Shown: piece after piece, positions 1-5,960 of the stretch | Layout: the number at the start of each line of letters is the position of its first letter | Position numbering within the stretch: the stretch's first letter is position 1 | Source of the DNA: DAITMV01 sp036834985 | GTDB taxonomy: Bacteria > Pseudomonadota > Gammaproteobacteria > Burkholderiales > Burkholderiaceae_B | Assembly (NCBI GenBank): GCA_036834985.1 | Contig: DAITMV010000056.1 | Location: forward strand, 1-15,749 | Reading direction: 5' to 3' | Length of the DNA stretch: 15,749 bases | Notes under the pieces: generated by a model | What the model saw: the letters and a program-made list of their open reading frames with translations, nothing else | What the model was told of the DNA's origin: nothing | Databases searched by the model: none | Made by a program: the position numbers and the translations under genes

Positions 1-8
1 GCTTTTAT

Positions 9-33
9 GTATAGACTCATTCAAAGTCTATAC
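9..33. promoter_or_regulatory. Perfect inverted repeat upstream of the Fic remnant, possible operator
   Basis: The arms GTATAGACT (9-17) and AGTCTATAC (25-33) are exact reverse complements, separated by 7 bases. The repeat lies 34 bases before the ATG of the Fic remnant. There is no T-run after the second arm, so it does not look like a terminator. The encoded remnant keeps a C-terminal winged-helix-like segment, so an autoregulatory operator is a reasonable inference. The function is not shown by the sequence itself. Confidence 0.5.
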
Positions 34-67
34 TCAATGCCAATCCTTTCATCGACGTTCCCCGCAC

Positions 68-411
68 ATGGCTACATACCGCATCCCCAACCTACCGCTA
101 AGCAACATGAGTAGCGTGGAAACCAAAGCCGTTCTAAAAAAAACAGCATAAGCCCATCGCTATCTGGCAGAGCTTAAAGGTGTTGCACCGAACTACCCAA
201 GATTTATCGACAGGAATTACTCAATAACCTGTTTAACCATCCTTACACACGCATTGAATTCGTGATGGACGACCTACAAGTTACTCGAATTACAGCCACC
301 AAATACCTTGAACAACTGGTTGAGAAGAATTTTTTAATCAAAGAAAAACTTGGTCGAAACAGCTATTACATCAATCAACCACTTGTACGCTTGCTGAGCC
401 TGGACAGTTAG
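68..411 (+). pseudogene. Fic-family (AMPylator-like) protein gene, internally deleted remnant
   Basis: Two pieces of one Fic-family protein are visible. The first frame, from ATG 68, reads as a Fic N-terminal segment (an IPNLPL stretch, then VETKAVLKKTA) and hits a TAA at 149-151. It continues past that stop as AHRYLAELKGVAP, the usual continuation in this family. Around 187-195 the match moves to another frame, giving ELPKIYRQELLNNLF, then HPYTRIEF and TATKYLEQL, ending at TAG 409-411. This second piece is the C-terminal winged-helix region that follows the Fic domain. The whole catalytic middle, including the HPFxxGNGR motif, is absent; about 230 codons are missing by comparison with roughly 370-residue relatives. 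The product cannot be an active AMP-transferase. The DNA is visibly more AT-rich than the genes that follow, which fits acquisition by transfer and then decay. It could still express a small DNA-binding fragment, but I see no convincing start for one. Confidence 0.85.
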
Positions 412-454
412 CGCAAACGATCAACGGAACCATTCCCCCACTTGCGGTGCCTAA

Positions 455-481
455 TTAGCACTCGGCATGATTGAGTGCTAA
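455..481. promoter_or_regulatory. CIRCE element (HrcA operator) in front of rpoH
   Basis: TTAGCACTC (455-463), 9 bases, then GAGTGCTAA (473-481) is an exact match to the CIRCE consensus (9-N9-9 inverted repeat), the binding site of the heat-shock repressor HrcA. Its right arm ends 36 bases before the rpoH ATG. CIRCE is best known upstream of groESL, dnaK or hrcA operons. Here it implies that HrcA represses transcription of the sigma-32 gene. HrcA itself is not encoded in this window. Confidence 0.95.
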
Positions 482-484
482 TAT
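455..484 (+). promoter_or_regulatory. Candidate sigma-70 promoter of rpoH, embedded in CIRCE
   Basis: TTAGCA (455-460) could serve as the -35 box and TAATAT (479-484) as the -10 box, with an 18-base spacer. Both boxes overlap the CIRCE arms, so bound HrcA would block RNA polymerase directly. The -35 is weak (4 of 6 to consensus). TATAAC at 482-487 is an alternative -10. The placement is inferred from spacing only. Confidence 0.5.
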
Positions 485-517
485 AACCACCAGTTTGAAA
501 AGGGTTCATAACAGTCC

Positions 518-1429
518 ATGAGTACAGCTTTAGCGATTCGCCCCACCGTGCCAGCGAACACCCACTCCGCCTTGGTCATCCGTGACCCATGGAGCTTGGC
601 GGCCGGGCCTATTGGTAATCTGGATGCCTATATTCAGGCCGTCAACCGCATCCCGATGCTCGCCCCCGACGAAGAAATCAGTCTGGCTGAACGTCTGCAA
701 CGCGACAACGACCTGGAAGCAGCCCGCCGCATGGTGATGAGCCATTTGCGCCTGGTGGTAGCGGTTGCGCGTCAATTCATGGGGTATGGCCTGCCCCAGG
801 CCGATCTGATTCAGGAAGGCAATATCGGCCTGATGAAGGCCGTCAAACGCTACGATCCAAGCCGTGGCGTGCGTTTGGTGTCGTTCGCGATGCATTGGAT
901 CAAGGCCGAAATTCACGAATATGTGCTCAAAAACTGGCGTATGGTCAAAATTGCGACCACCAAGGCACACCGCAAGCTGTTTTTTAACCTGAACAGCTTT
1001 AAAAAGCACGGCCAGGCGTTTACCCCTGAGCAAATTGCCGAAGTGGCCCAAGCCTTGAACGTTCGCCCCGAGGACGTTTCCGACATGGAGTCACGCATGG
1101 CGGGCAACGAAATTGCCCTGGAAGCCCAAAACGACGAGGGTGAAGAGGCTTATTCGCCCGTCCGCTACCTGGCTGCAGACAATGCAGAGCCCACCGAAGT
1201 GCTGGAAGCCCGTCGCATTGAGCATCTGCACAACGAAGGTCTGCATGCCGCGCTAAACCAGCTGGATGAACGCAGCCGCCGCGTCGTGGCCGACCGCTGG
1301 CTGGCCGGCGACAATGCCAAAACACTGCACGAACTGGCCGCCGAGCTAGGCGTGTCGGCCGAGCGAGTTCGACAGATCGAACAGCAAGCCATGAAAAAAA
1401 TGCGAGGTTGGCTGGCAGAAGCCGCTTAA
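518..1429 (+). CDS. rpoH: RNA polymerase heat-shock sigma factor sigma-32
   Basis: Sigma-32 directs RNA polymerase to heat-shock promoters (chaperones and proteases). The 303-residue protein aligns throughout with E. coli RpoH (284 aa). Region 2 contains GLPQADLIQEGNIGLMKAV (about 91-109) and SFAMHWIKAEIHEYV. The RpoH box follows as HRKLFFNL (151-158), a signature that separates RpoH from other group-3 sigmas. Region 4.2 is the helix-turn-helix GVSAERVRQIEQQAMKKMR near the C-terminus. The N-terminus is about 18 residues longer than in E. coli. ATG 518 is the natural start; an A/G-rich stretch at 498-504 is a rather distant ribosome-binding site. The upstream CIRCE element implies HrcA control. 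The gene stands alone between the Fic remnant and a strong terminator. Confidence 0.98.
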   Translation: MSTALAIRPTVPANTHSALVIRDPWSLAAGPIGNLDAYIQAVNRIPMLAPDEEISLAERLQRDNDLEAARRMVMSHLRLVVAVARQFMGYGLPQADLIQEGNIGLMKAVKRYDPSRGVRLVSFAMHWIKAEIHEYVLKNWRMVKIATTKAHRKLFFNLNSFKKHGQAFTPEQIAEVAQALNVRPEDVSDMESRMAGNEIALEAQNDEGEEAYSPVRYLAADNAEPTEVLEARRIEHLHNEGLHAALNQLDERSRRVVADRWLAGDNAKTLHELAAELGVSAERVRQIEQQAMKKMRGWLAEAA

Positions 1430-1498
1430 GCTGGGCTGGAGTGGGTAGCATCCCCCCGTAGCCACCTGAGATTATGATGCCATCCCTGTCGGTTCAAT

Positions 1499-1529
1499 AA
1501 AAAAGGCACCTGCAAAGGTGCCTTTTTTT
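1499..1529. terminator. Bidirectional rho-independent terminator between rpoH and sco
   Basis: GGCACCT (1505-1511), loop GCAA, AGGTGCC (1516-1522) form a perfect 7-bp GC-rich stem. It is flanked by six A's on the left and seven T's on the right, so it works in both directions. It ends rpoH transcription (plus) and the convergent surf1-to-sco operon (minus). The remaining DNA at 1430-1498 holds nothing I recognise. Confidence 0.93.
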
Positions 1530-1557
1530 CAGGTTGCACGGATATTCACTCAAGCGC

Positions 1558-2187
1558 TCACGCGCCTTTGATCAAGGCCTGCAAGTCCGGAATGATCTGT
1601 TCCACAGGTTGACCGTGTTTAATCAACAGACGCAACTGGCCTTTCGGATCAAAGACATACGCTCCCGCGGTGTGGTCAAACGTGTATGAGGAGGCTGTTT
1701 TGCCGTCCACCTTTTGATAGAACACCCGCATGCCCTTGGCAGCCTTGGCCAGTTCTTCGTCAGAGCCAGTCAGACCAATAAAGGTGGGATTAAATTGCGG
1801 CACGTACTGTTTGAGCAATTCGGGCGTATCGCGTTTGGGGTCGATGGTCACAAAAACCACCTGTACCTTGCCAGCGTCCTCACCCAAACCCTGCAGGGCC
1901 GTCGCCATGGTTTGCAGGGTGGTTGGACATACGTCCGGGCACTGGGTATACCCAAAAAACAAGACCACCACTTTGCCCTTGAAATCAGCCATCGTCTTGG
2001 CACGACCTTCGGTGTCTTTGAGGGTGAAATCTGCGGTTAACGCGGAGCCTGTGATGTCGGTATTTTTAAAACTGACGGCTTTAGGCACACAGCCACCCAG
2101 TGCAAATGCTAACAAAAATATCGTAACAGCGTTCAACCACCTTTTAAAATTAATCAAATGGTGGTCATTTGCATTAAATCGCATCAT
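1558..2187 (-). CDS. SCO1/SenC-type copper chaperone lipoprotein for cytochrome oxidase
   Basis: SCO proteins have a thioredoxin fold and deliver or reduce copper for the CuA site of oxidase subunit II. With the start at 2187 the product is 209 residues. It begins with a hydrophobic signal segment ending in a lipobox-like FALGGC (lipidated Cys about 33), so it is probably a periplasm-facing lipoprotein. The copper ligands are present: the CxxxC motif C83-PDV-C87 and His172 in FDHTAGAYVFD. The frame is open further upstream to 2295, but that part lies inside ctaB. ATG 2187 overlaps the ctaB stop (ATGATG across 2182-2187), indicating translational coupling; the adjacent ATG at 2184 is an equally possible start. 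It is the last gene of the surf1-to-sco operon, just before the terminator. Confidence 0.93.
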   Translation of the reverse strand: MMRFNANDHHLINFKRWLNAVTIFLLAFALGGCVPKAVSFKNTDITGSALTADFTLKDTEGRAKTMADFKGKVVVLFFGYTQCPDVCPTTLQTMATALQGLGEDAGKVQVVFVTIDPKRDTPELLKQYVPQFNPTFIGLTGSDEELAKAAKGMRVFYQKVDGKTASSYTFDHTAGAYVFDPKGQLRLLIKHGQPVEQIIPDLQALIKGA

Positions 2188-3074
2188 AAGTAGTGATCCA
2201 CCAGCAGGGCTGCAAACAACAGGGCCAAATAGGCAATTGAGTAGGCAAATGTCTTTTTGGAAATCGCGTCGGAGTAGTTGCGCCACACTTGCCACGCAAA
2301 CCAGATAAAAATGCCGTTTAACACGGCAGCCGAAGCAAGGTACACATACCCGCTCATGTGGATGGCAAACGGCAGCACCGTGGTACCGGCCAACATGATG
2401 GTGTAGAGAAACACATGGAACCGAGTGAACTCAGGGCCGTGCGTCACTGGCAGCATGGGCAGGCCGGCGCGCGCGTATTCCTGGGTGCGGTACAAGGCCA
2501 GCGCCCAGAAGTGCGGTGGCGTCCACACAAAAATGATCAGGAACAGAACAAACGCCTCGGGGCCGACGCTGTTGGTCACGGCAGCCCAGCCCAATACCGG
2601 CGGCATGGCGCCTGAGGCCCCGCCAATCACGATATTTTGTGGAGTATTGGGTTTGAGCACGATGGTATAAATGATGGCATACCCAACAAACGTACCCAAG
2701 GTGAGCCACATGGTGAGCGGGTTTACAAAGTAGTACAGCACCCAGACGCCCAGACCACCAATCAAACCGCTAAAAATCAGGGTTTGAGCCGAGTTCAGCT
2801 CGCCACGCGGTAGAGGCCGCGCACGGGTGCGGGCCATCACAGCGTCGATTTGTTGTTCAATCAGGCAGTTAAATGCCGCCGCAGCCCCGGCAACCAGCCA
2901 GATACCGACAGTGCCTGCCAACAGCACCTGTACATCCGGCAGGTCCGGTGTGGCCAGAAACATACCGATCACAGCGCAAAACACAATGAGCAGAACAACG
3001 CGGGGTTTGGTCAACGCCCAGTACTGGCGCAGTAGGTGGTTCATTCGATGGATGGGCGACAGAGCAACTTGCAT
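2184..3074 (-). CDS. ctaB: Protoheme IX farnesyltransferase (heme O synthase)
   Basis: This integral membrane UbiA-family prenyltransferase attaches a farnesyl group to protoheme, making heme O, the precursor of heme A. The protein has 296 residues and about nine hydrophobic segments. The prenyl-diphosphate/Mg2+ binding region is visible as NCLIEQQIDAVMARTRARPLP (N69, D77, RT-R-RPLP). The second conserved loop is KPNTPQNIVIGGASGAMPP. The start at 3074 lies one base after the ctaA stop at 3076. An internal ATG at 3044 (MNHLLRQYW) is an alternative and would give 286 residues. It is coupled to ctaA upstream and sco downstream. cyoE is the synonymous name used for the paralogue in bo3 oxidase operons; the aa3 context favours ctaB. 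Confidence 0.96.
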   Translation of the reverse strand: MQVALSPIHRMNHLLRQYWALTKPRVVLLIVFCAVIGMFLATPDLPDVQVLLAGTVGIWLVAGAAAAFNCLIEQQIDAVMARTRARPLPRGELNSAQTLIFSGLIGGLGVWVLYYFVNPLTMWLTLGTFVGYAIIYTIVLKPNTPQNIVIGGASGAMPPVLGWAAVTNSVGPEAFVLFLIIFVWTPPHFWALALYRTQEYARAGLPMLPVTHGPEFTRFHVFLYTIMLAGTTVLPFAIHMSGYVYLASAAVLNGIFIWFAWQVWRNYSDAISKKTFAYSIAYLALLFAALLVDHYL

Positions 3075-3075
3075 G

Positions 3076-4074
3076 TTAATGGTGGACCTTGCTGGCTAAG
3101 CGGTAGTTTACCAAGATGAGGGTCACCAACAGTAACGCCGCACCGCCATTGTGCAACACCGCCACGGGCAGTGGTAGATGAAACACAACATTTGAGATGC
3201 CCAGTGCCACTTGCAGCGCTAAAACCCCCCAAACCTTATACGCCATCGCCTTCATGCCTGCATGCTGGCGCAACTGCCAACCTAGAGCCACCAGCACCAG
3301 CGTCACGAGCGCCGCCCCTACCCGGTGTGACCAGTGAATGGCGGTCAGCGCGGGCATGGCCAACATATCGCCATCAGCGGTTTTACCCAGCTCTCGAACC
3401 ACATGAAATGCGTTGGAAAAATCCATCGGTGGCGCCATCACACCCTGACAGGTAGGGAAATCCGTACAGGCCAACGCTGCATAGTTGGTGCTGACCCATC
3501 CGCCGAGGATGATCTGGGCACACACCACCACCAAACCGATGCGGGCCAGACGTTTTAAGCCGGACAAATCTGCCACGGGCATCACCATGCGGGCCGGGGT
3601 GGTCTGACGCAGCCACAACCAGGTGAGCAGCCCCAGCACGGTCAAGCCGCCGATCAGATGGCCCGTGACAATCGCCGGTTTGAGCAACATCGTCACCGTC
3701 CACGCACCAAACGCACCTTGCAAACAAACCACGCCCACCAGGGAGGTCGCCAACCAAGGCGATTGCGCCAATTCCTTTTTACGGCGCCAGGCCATCACGG
3801 CGATCGCGATAATCAGCAAACCCAGGCTTGACGCGATATAACGATGCACCATCTCTTTCCAGGCTTTAGGTGCAGACACGGGTCCATGATCGCCCCCCTG
3901 TGCTTGCATGGCCTGGGTGATTTCCTGGTGTGCATGCGCCGGGCTCAGCTGGCCGTAACAACCGGGCCAATCGGGGCAGCCCAAACCCGCATCGGACAAA
4001 CGAACATACGCACCCAGCATAACCAGGCCAAAAGTAATCAGTGTGGTAATGACAACCAATCGCTTAAAACTCAT
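3076..4074 (-). CDS. ctaA: Heme A synthase (COX15/CtaA family)
   Basis: CtaA oxidises the C8 methyl of heme O to a formyl group, giving heme A for aa3-type oxidases. The 332-residue protein has eight predicted membrane helices in two similar halves. Heme-ligand histidine candidates are H77 (EMVHRY), H139 (TGHLIGG), H247/H250 (AIHWSHRVG) and H308 (VLHNGG). A cysteine pair sits in each half's periplasmic loop (C33/C39 in GLGCPDWPGC; C203/C209 in ACTDFPTC). Glu74 next to H77 matches the conserved catalytic region. It begins 9 bases after the stop of the SCO-like gene and runs into ctaB, so heme O synthesis and conversion are co-transcribed. Confidence 0.95.
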   Translation of the reverse strand: MSFKRLVVITTLITFGLVMLGAYVRLSDAGLGCPDWPGCYGQLSPAHAHQEITQAMQAQGGDHGPVSAPKAWKEMVHRYIASSLGLLIIAIAVMAWRRKKELAQSPWLATSLVGVVCLQGAFGAWTVTMLLKPAIVTGHLIGGLTVLGLLTWLWLRQTTPARMVMPVADLSGLKRLARIGLVVVCAQIILGGWVSTNYAALACTDFPTCQGVMAPPMDFSNAFHVVRELGKTADGDMLAMPALTAIHWSHRVGAALVTLVLVALGWQLRQHAGMKAMAYKVWGVLALQVALGISNVVFHLPLPVAVLHNGGAALLLVTLILVNYRLASKVHH

Positions 4075-4083
4075 GATGACAAC

Positions 4084-4701
4084 TCAACCAATTTTAGAAG
4101 CCCACAACAGGCGGGAAATATCTTTACGCATTTTGGAGTGCTCAGGATTGGGCGGGAACCGGAGCATGACATGACCTAAAGGATCGATCATGAAAACGTG
4201 GTCCTTAAGTGCGGGCAACTGGCCGTTGGCCATGGGTTCTTTGCCTGCTGGCAACCACTGTTTAACCACCTGGGGCGATACGCGGGCAAAATGTACACCC
4301 TCAAACTGGCGCAATAACATGGTCTCTAAGGGGCCGTCGTCAGTGACAAGAACCACGCGCTCAATTCGACCTTGTTCCTGCCCGGTCGATTTACGAATTT
4401 GGCGCTGGTAGAACATCATCGTCTGGCACGGCTCGTCACAATTGCTATCGGCCACCTGGAGCAAGATCCACTTACCTTTGAGGCTGTGCAGATCAAAAGG
4501 TGAGCCGTCCAGCTTTTTCAGGCCCATCTGAGCCGGTATATCCAACTGGGGGTCAATCAAGGTGCCGTAGTTGTTGCGCATATCCGGGCGCGCATAAAAG
4601 TACATCACGTACGCGATAAGCACCGGCACAAAAAACAATGCAAACGTGATCCAAATGGGCCAGTTACTTCGCTTGGCTGGAACAGACATCGGTGTTGACA
4701 T
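4084..4701 (-). CDS. Membrane-anchored SCO/thioredoxin-like protein in the cytochrome oxidase assembly operon
   Basis: The 205-residue protein has one N-terminal membrane segment (about 14-36) and a periplasmic thioredoxin-like domain. It resembles the downstream Sco protein: a CxxxC pair (C88-DEP-C92) sits where Sco has its copper-binding CxxxC, and a DH at 167-168 followed by FMIDPLGHVML parallels the Sco segment DHTAGAYVFDPKGQL. The three likely copper ligands (two Cys, one His) are therefore kept, although overall similarity is low. The start at 4701 has an AAGG ribosome-binding site 6 bases upstream. It lies between surf1 and ctaA, a position where Burkholderiales usually carry a transmembrane protein of this sort. 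A role in copper delivery or in reducing oxidase cysteines is inferred from motifs and context only. Confidence 0.8.
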   Translation of the reverse strand: MSTPMSVPAKRSNWPIWITFALFFVPVLIAYVMYFYARPDMRNNYGTLIDPQLDIPAQMGLKKLDGSPFDLHSLKGKWILLQVADSNCDEPCQTMMFYQRQIRKSTGQEQGRIERVVLVTDDGPLETMLLRQFEGVHFARVSPQVVKQWLPAGKEPMANGQLPALKDHVFMIDPLGHVMLRFPPNPEHSKMRKDISRLLWASKIG

Positions 4702-4743
4702 GAGCTACCTTTTTAATCAATTGCATAAATTCTGTCAGGGGTT

Positions 4744-5577
4744 TTAGGCGACCGGGCCATGGCGCTCTTTCCACGCCAGCCAGCCGGTCAAACCCACCAA
4801 CACCAGAGTGATGCATCGCCACTGAAATGCATAGCCCCGGTGCTTGTCCACCTCGGATGCAAACTGGGGCTCAACCCGTATGGGTTGGCTGCTAGGGTCT
4901 GCAGATGCCCCTTGAGCGGCCCCAATCGTATCGGCTCGATCCGTAGAAACTGCCCCCGAGACCTGCACCACTGACTCAGACAGGGCCTGCACCACGAAGT
5001 TTGCCAGCGGGCGCTGTATTTTTTTTTCGAACCCCAGTGCATCAAAATTGGACCACAACACCCCATCCTGGTGCACCACCTCACTGCCAGCAACACGCAA
5101 CCCCCATAACTCGGCGGCACGGGCAAAGTGTTCCAGCATGGGCCCTTGTAGTATCACGTTCGCCCCGGCAGCAAGTGCCGCAGGAACAGCCGGCAAATCC
5201 CTGGGTTTCATCGGATCGCGTAACAGCAAACCTCGATCAACAGCCACCACATAAGGCGGGTATGACGTTTGGAGACCGCTCACTTCAAAGGCCTGGATCC
5301 ATTGAACTGCGGGGCGCCCCCTGTATTGCCGGTTATCCAGCAACACATACGCACCAGGCAGGTAATGACCGCTTAGCCGTGCCTGTCGATAACGGTTTGC
5401 CACCACATCGACGACGGGTTGGGTCGGGCTGACAGGCGGCATATGCAAAGCCTGCGTGCGCTGGGTATCAAGCGCTTGTTTTTGATCACCCCGCCGCGCT
5501 TGCCATTGCCCCAGCTCAAAGGTGAGCGTTGCCATCAAGCCGCCTGCGATCAATAACACCCACAACTTTTTTCGCAT
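4744..5577 (-). CDS. SURF1-family cytochrome oxidase biogenesis protein
   Basis: SURF1 (Shy1) proteins bind heme A and help its insertion into subunit I. The 277-residue protein has the family layout: an N-terminal membrane helix (about 5-22) followed by ELGQWQARR, a periplasmic domain with GHYLPGAYVLLDNR (70-83), GRPAVQWIQAFEV and VAVDRGLLLR, and a C-terminal helix beginning in the family signature HRGYAFQW (246-253). Before that signature, about 205-240, there is a stretch rich in Ala, Ser, Asp and Gln that replaces the usual short RDWP-containing linker. I chose ATG 5577 (AGGA just upstream) over an in-frame TTG at 5595. It is the first gene of the minus-strand assembly operon, 42 bases before the SCO-like gene, and divergent from the DUF2909 gene. 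Confidence 0.93.
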   Translation of the reverse strand: MRKKLWVLLIAGGLMATLTFELGQWQARRGDQKQALDTQRTQALHMPPVSPTQPVVDVVANRYRQARLSGHYLPGAYVLLDNRQYRGRPAVQWIQAFEVSGLQTSYPPYVVAVDRGLLLRDPMKPRDLPAVPAALAAGANVILQGPMLEHFARAAELWGLRVAGSEVVHQDGVLWSNFDALGFEKKIQRPLANFVVQALSESVVQVSGAVSTDRADTIGAAQGASADPSSQPIRVEPQFASEVDKHRGYAFQWRCITLVLVGLTGWLAWKERHGPVA

Positions 5578-5620
5578 GATTCCTGTACCTGCCAAAAGCG
5601 ATGCATAATTCAGGCTGACT

Positions 5621-5655
5621 GCGTGATGCCCAATATCCTGTTGGCAACATCACGC
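5621..5655. repeat. Imperfect inverted repeat between surf1 and the DUF2909 gene
   Basis: GCGTGATG (5621-5628) is exactly inverted as CATCACGC (5648-5655). Inside it, CCAA (5630-5633) pairs with TTGG (5641-5644) around a 7-base centre, leaving a small asymmetric bulge. It lies in the 98-base divergent region 5578-5675, which must hold the promoters of both the surf1 operon and the DUF2909 gene. I see no consensus promoter boxes there. It may be an operator or a 5'-UTR hairpin; the function is unknown. Confidence 0.55.
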
Positions 5656-5675
5656 GTACTTTTGCGAGATGGGCC

Positions 5676-5876
5676 ATGCGTTATGTAGTTGTTGTGATGT
5701 TGTTGATTATTATCGGTAGCCTGGCCTCTGCCATGGTCTTTCTGATGAAGGACAAAGGCAAGAGCAGTCGCACGGTGTACGCGCTATCGGTTCGGATCGG
5801 GCTATCGGTGGTGCTGTTTTTACTGATCCTGTTTGCCCATCAGATGGGCTGGATACAGAGCACGGGTATTCGCTGA
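5676..5876 (+). CDS. DUF2909 twin-transmembrane protein
   Basis: This 66-residue protein is almost entirely two membrane helices (about 3-23 and 38-57) joined by a short polar, basic loop (MKDKGKSSRT). The layout and sequence match the DUF2909 'twin transmembrane protein' family, commonly found beside surf1 and ctaE in Burkholderiales. It is the only plus-strand gene within the oxidase locus, divergent from surf1 and convergent with ctaE. No ribosome-binding site of good quality is visible. Its function is not known; constant proximity to the oxidase genes suggests, but does not prove, a role in the complex or its assembly. Confidence 0.85.
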   Translation: MRYVVVVMLLIIIGSLASAMVFLMKDKGKSSRTVYALSVRIGLSVVLFLLILFAHQMGWIQSTGIR

Positions 5877-5926
5877 TCACACAACTTAATAAACACACAG
5901 CGAGTTGACTCAACACAAAACGCAAT

Positions 5927-5960
5927 AAAAGGGGCCTGGACTCAGACCCCTTTTATTTTT
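5927..5960. terminator. Bidirectional rho-independent terminator between DUF2909 gene and ctaE
   Basis: AAAAGGGG (5927-5934) pairs with CCCCTTTT (5947-5954). Inside the stem, CTG (5936-5938) pairs with CAG (5943-5945) across a single C/A mismatch. A T-rich tail follows on the plus strand and A's flank the other side, so it can stop both the DUF2909 transcript and the ctaC-to-ctaE transcript. Confidence 0.88.

Noticed and set aside
1..518. Mobile element or toxin-antitoxin module at the left end
   Set aside because: Only Fic fragments are present. There is no transposase, no terminal repeats and no antitoxin frame.
482..560. RNA thermometer in the rpoH leader, as in E. coli
   Set aside because: I could not find a stable base-pairing pattern that clearly sequesters the start region. 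A folding calculation would be needed.
530..1051. A 173-codon minus-strand open frame over rpoH
   Set aside because: It lies fully antisense to rpoH, with no ribosome-binding site and no domain.
2188..2295. Extended N-terminus of Sco reaching into ctaB
   Set aside because: The extra 36 residues lie before the signal segment and overlap ctaB coding. ATG 2187 at the overlap is the natural start.
5578..5595. Upstream TTG start for surf1 (and similar TTG/GTG upstream starts for ctaC, comF, trmL, grxC and the DUF2970 gene)
   Set aside because: In each case an internal ATG fits family length and overlap better, usually with a better ribosome-binding site. The upstream codon lies before or within that site or inside the neighbouring gene.
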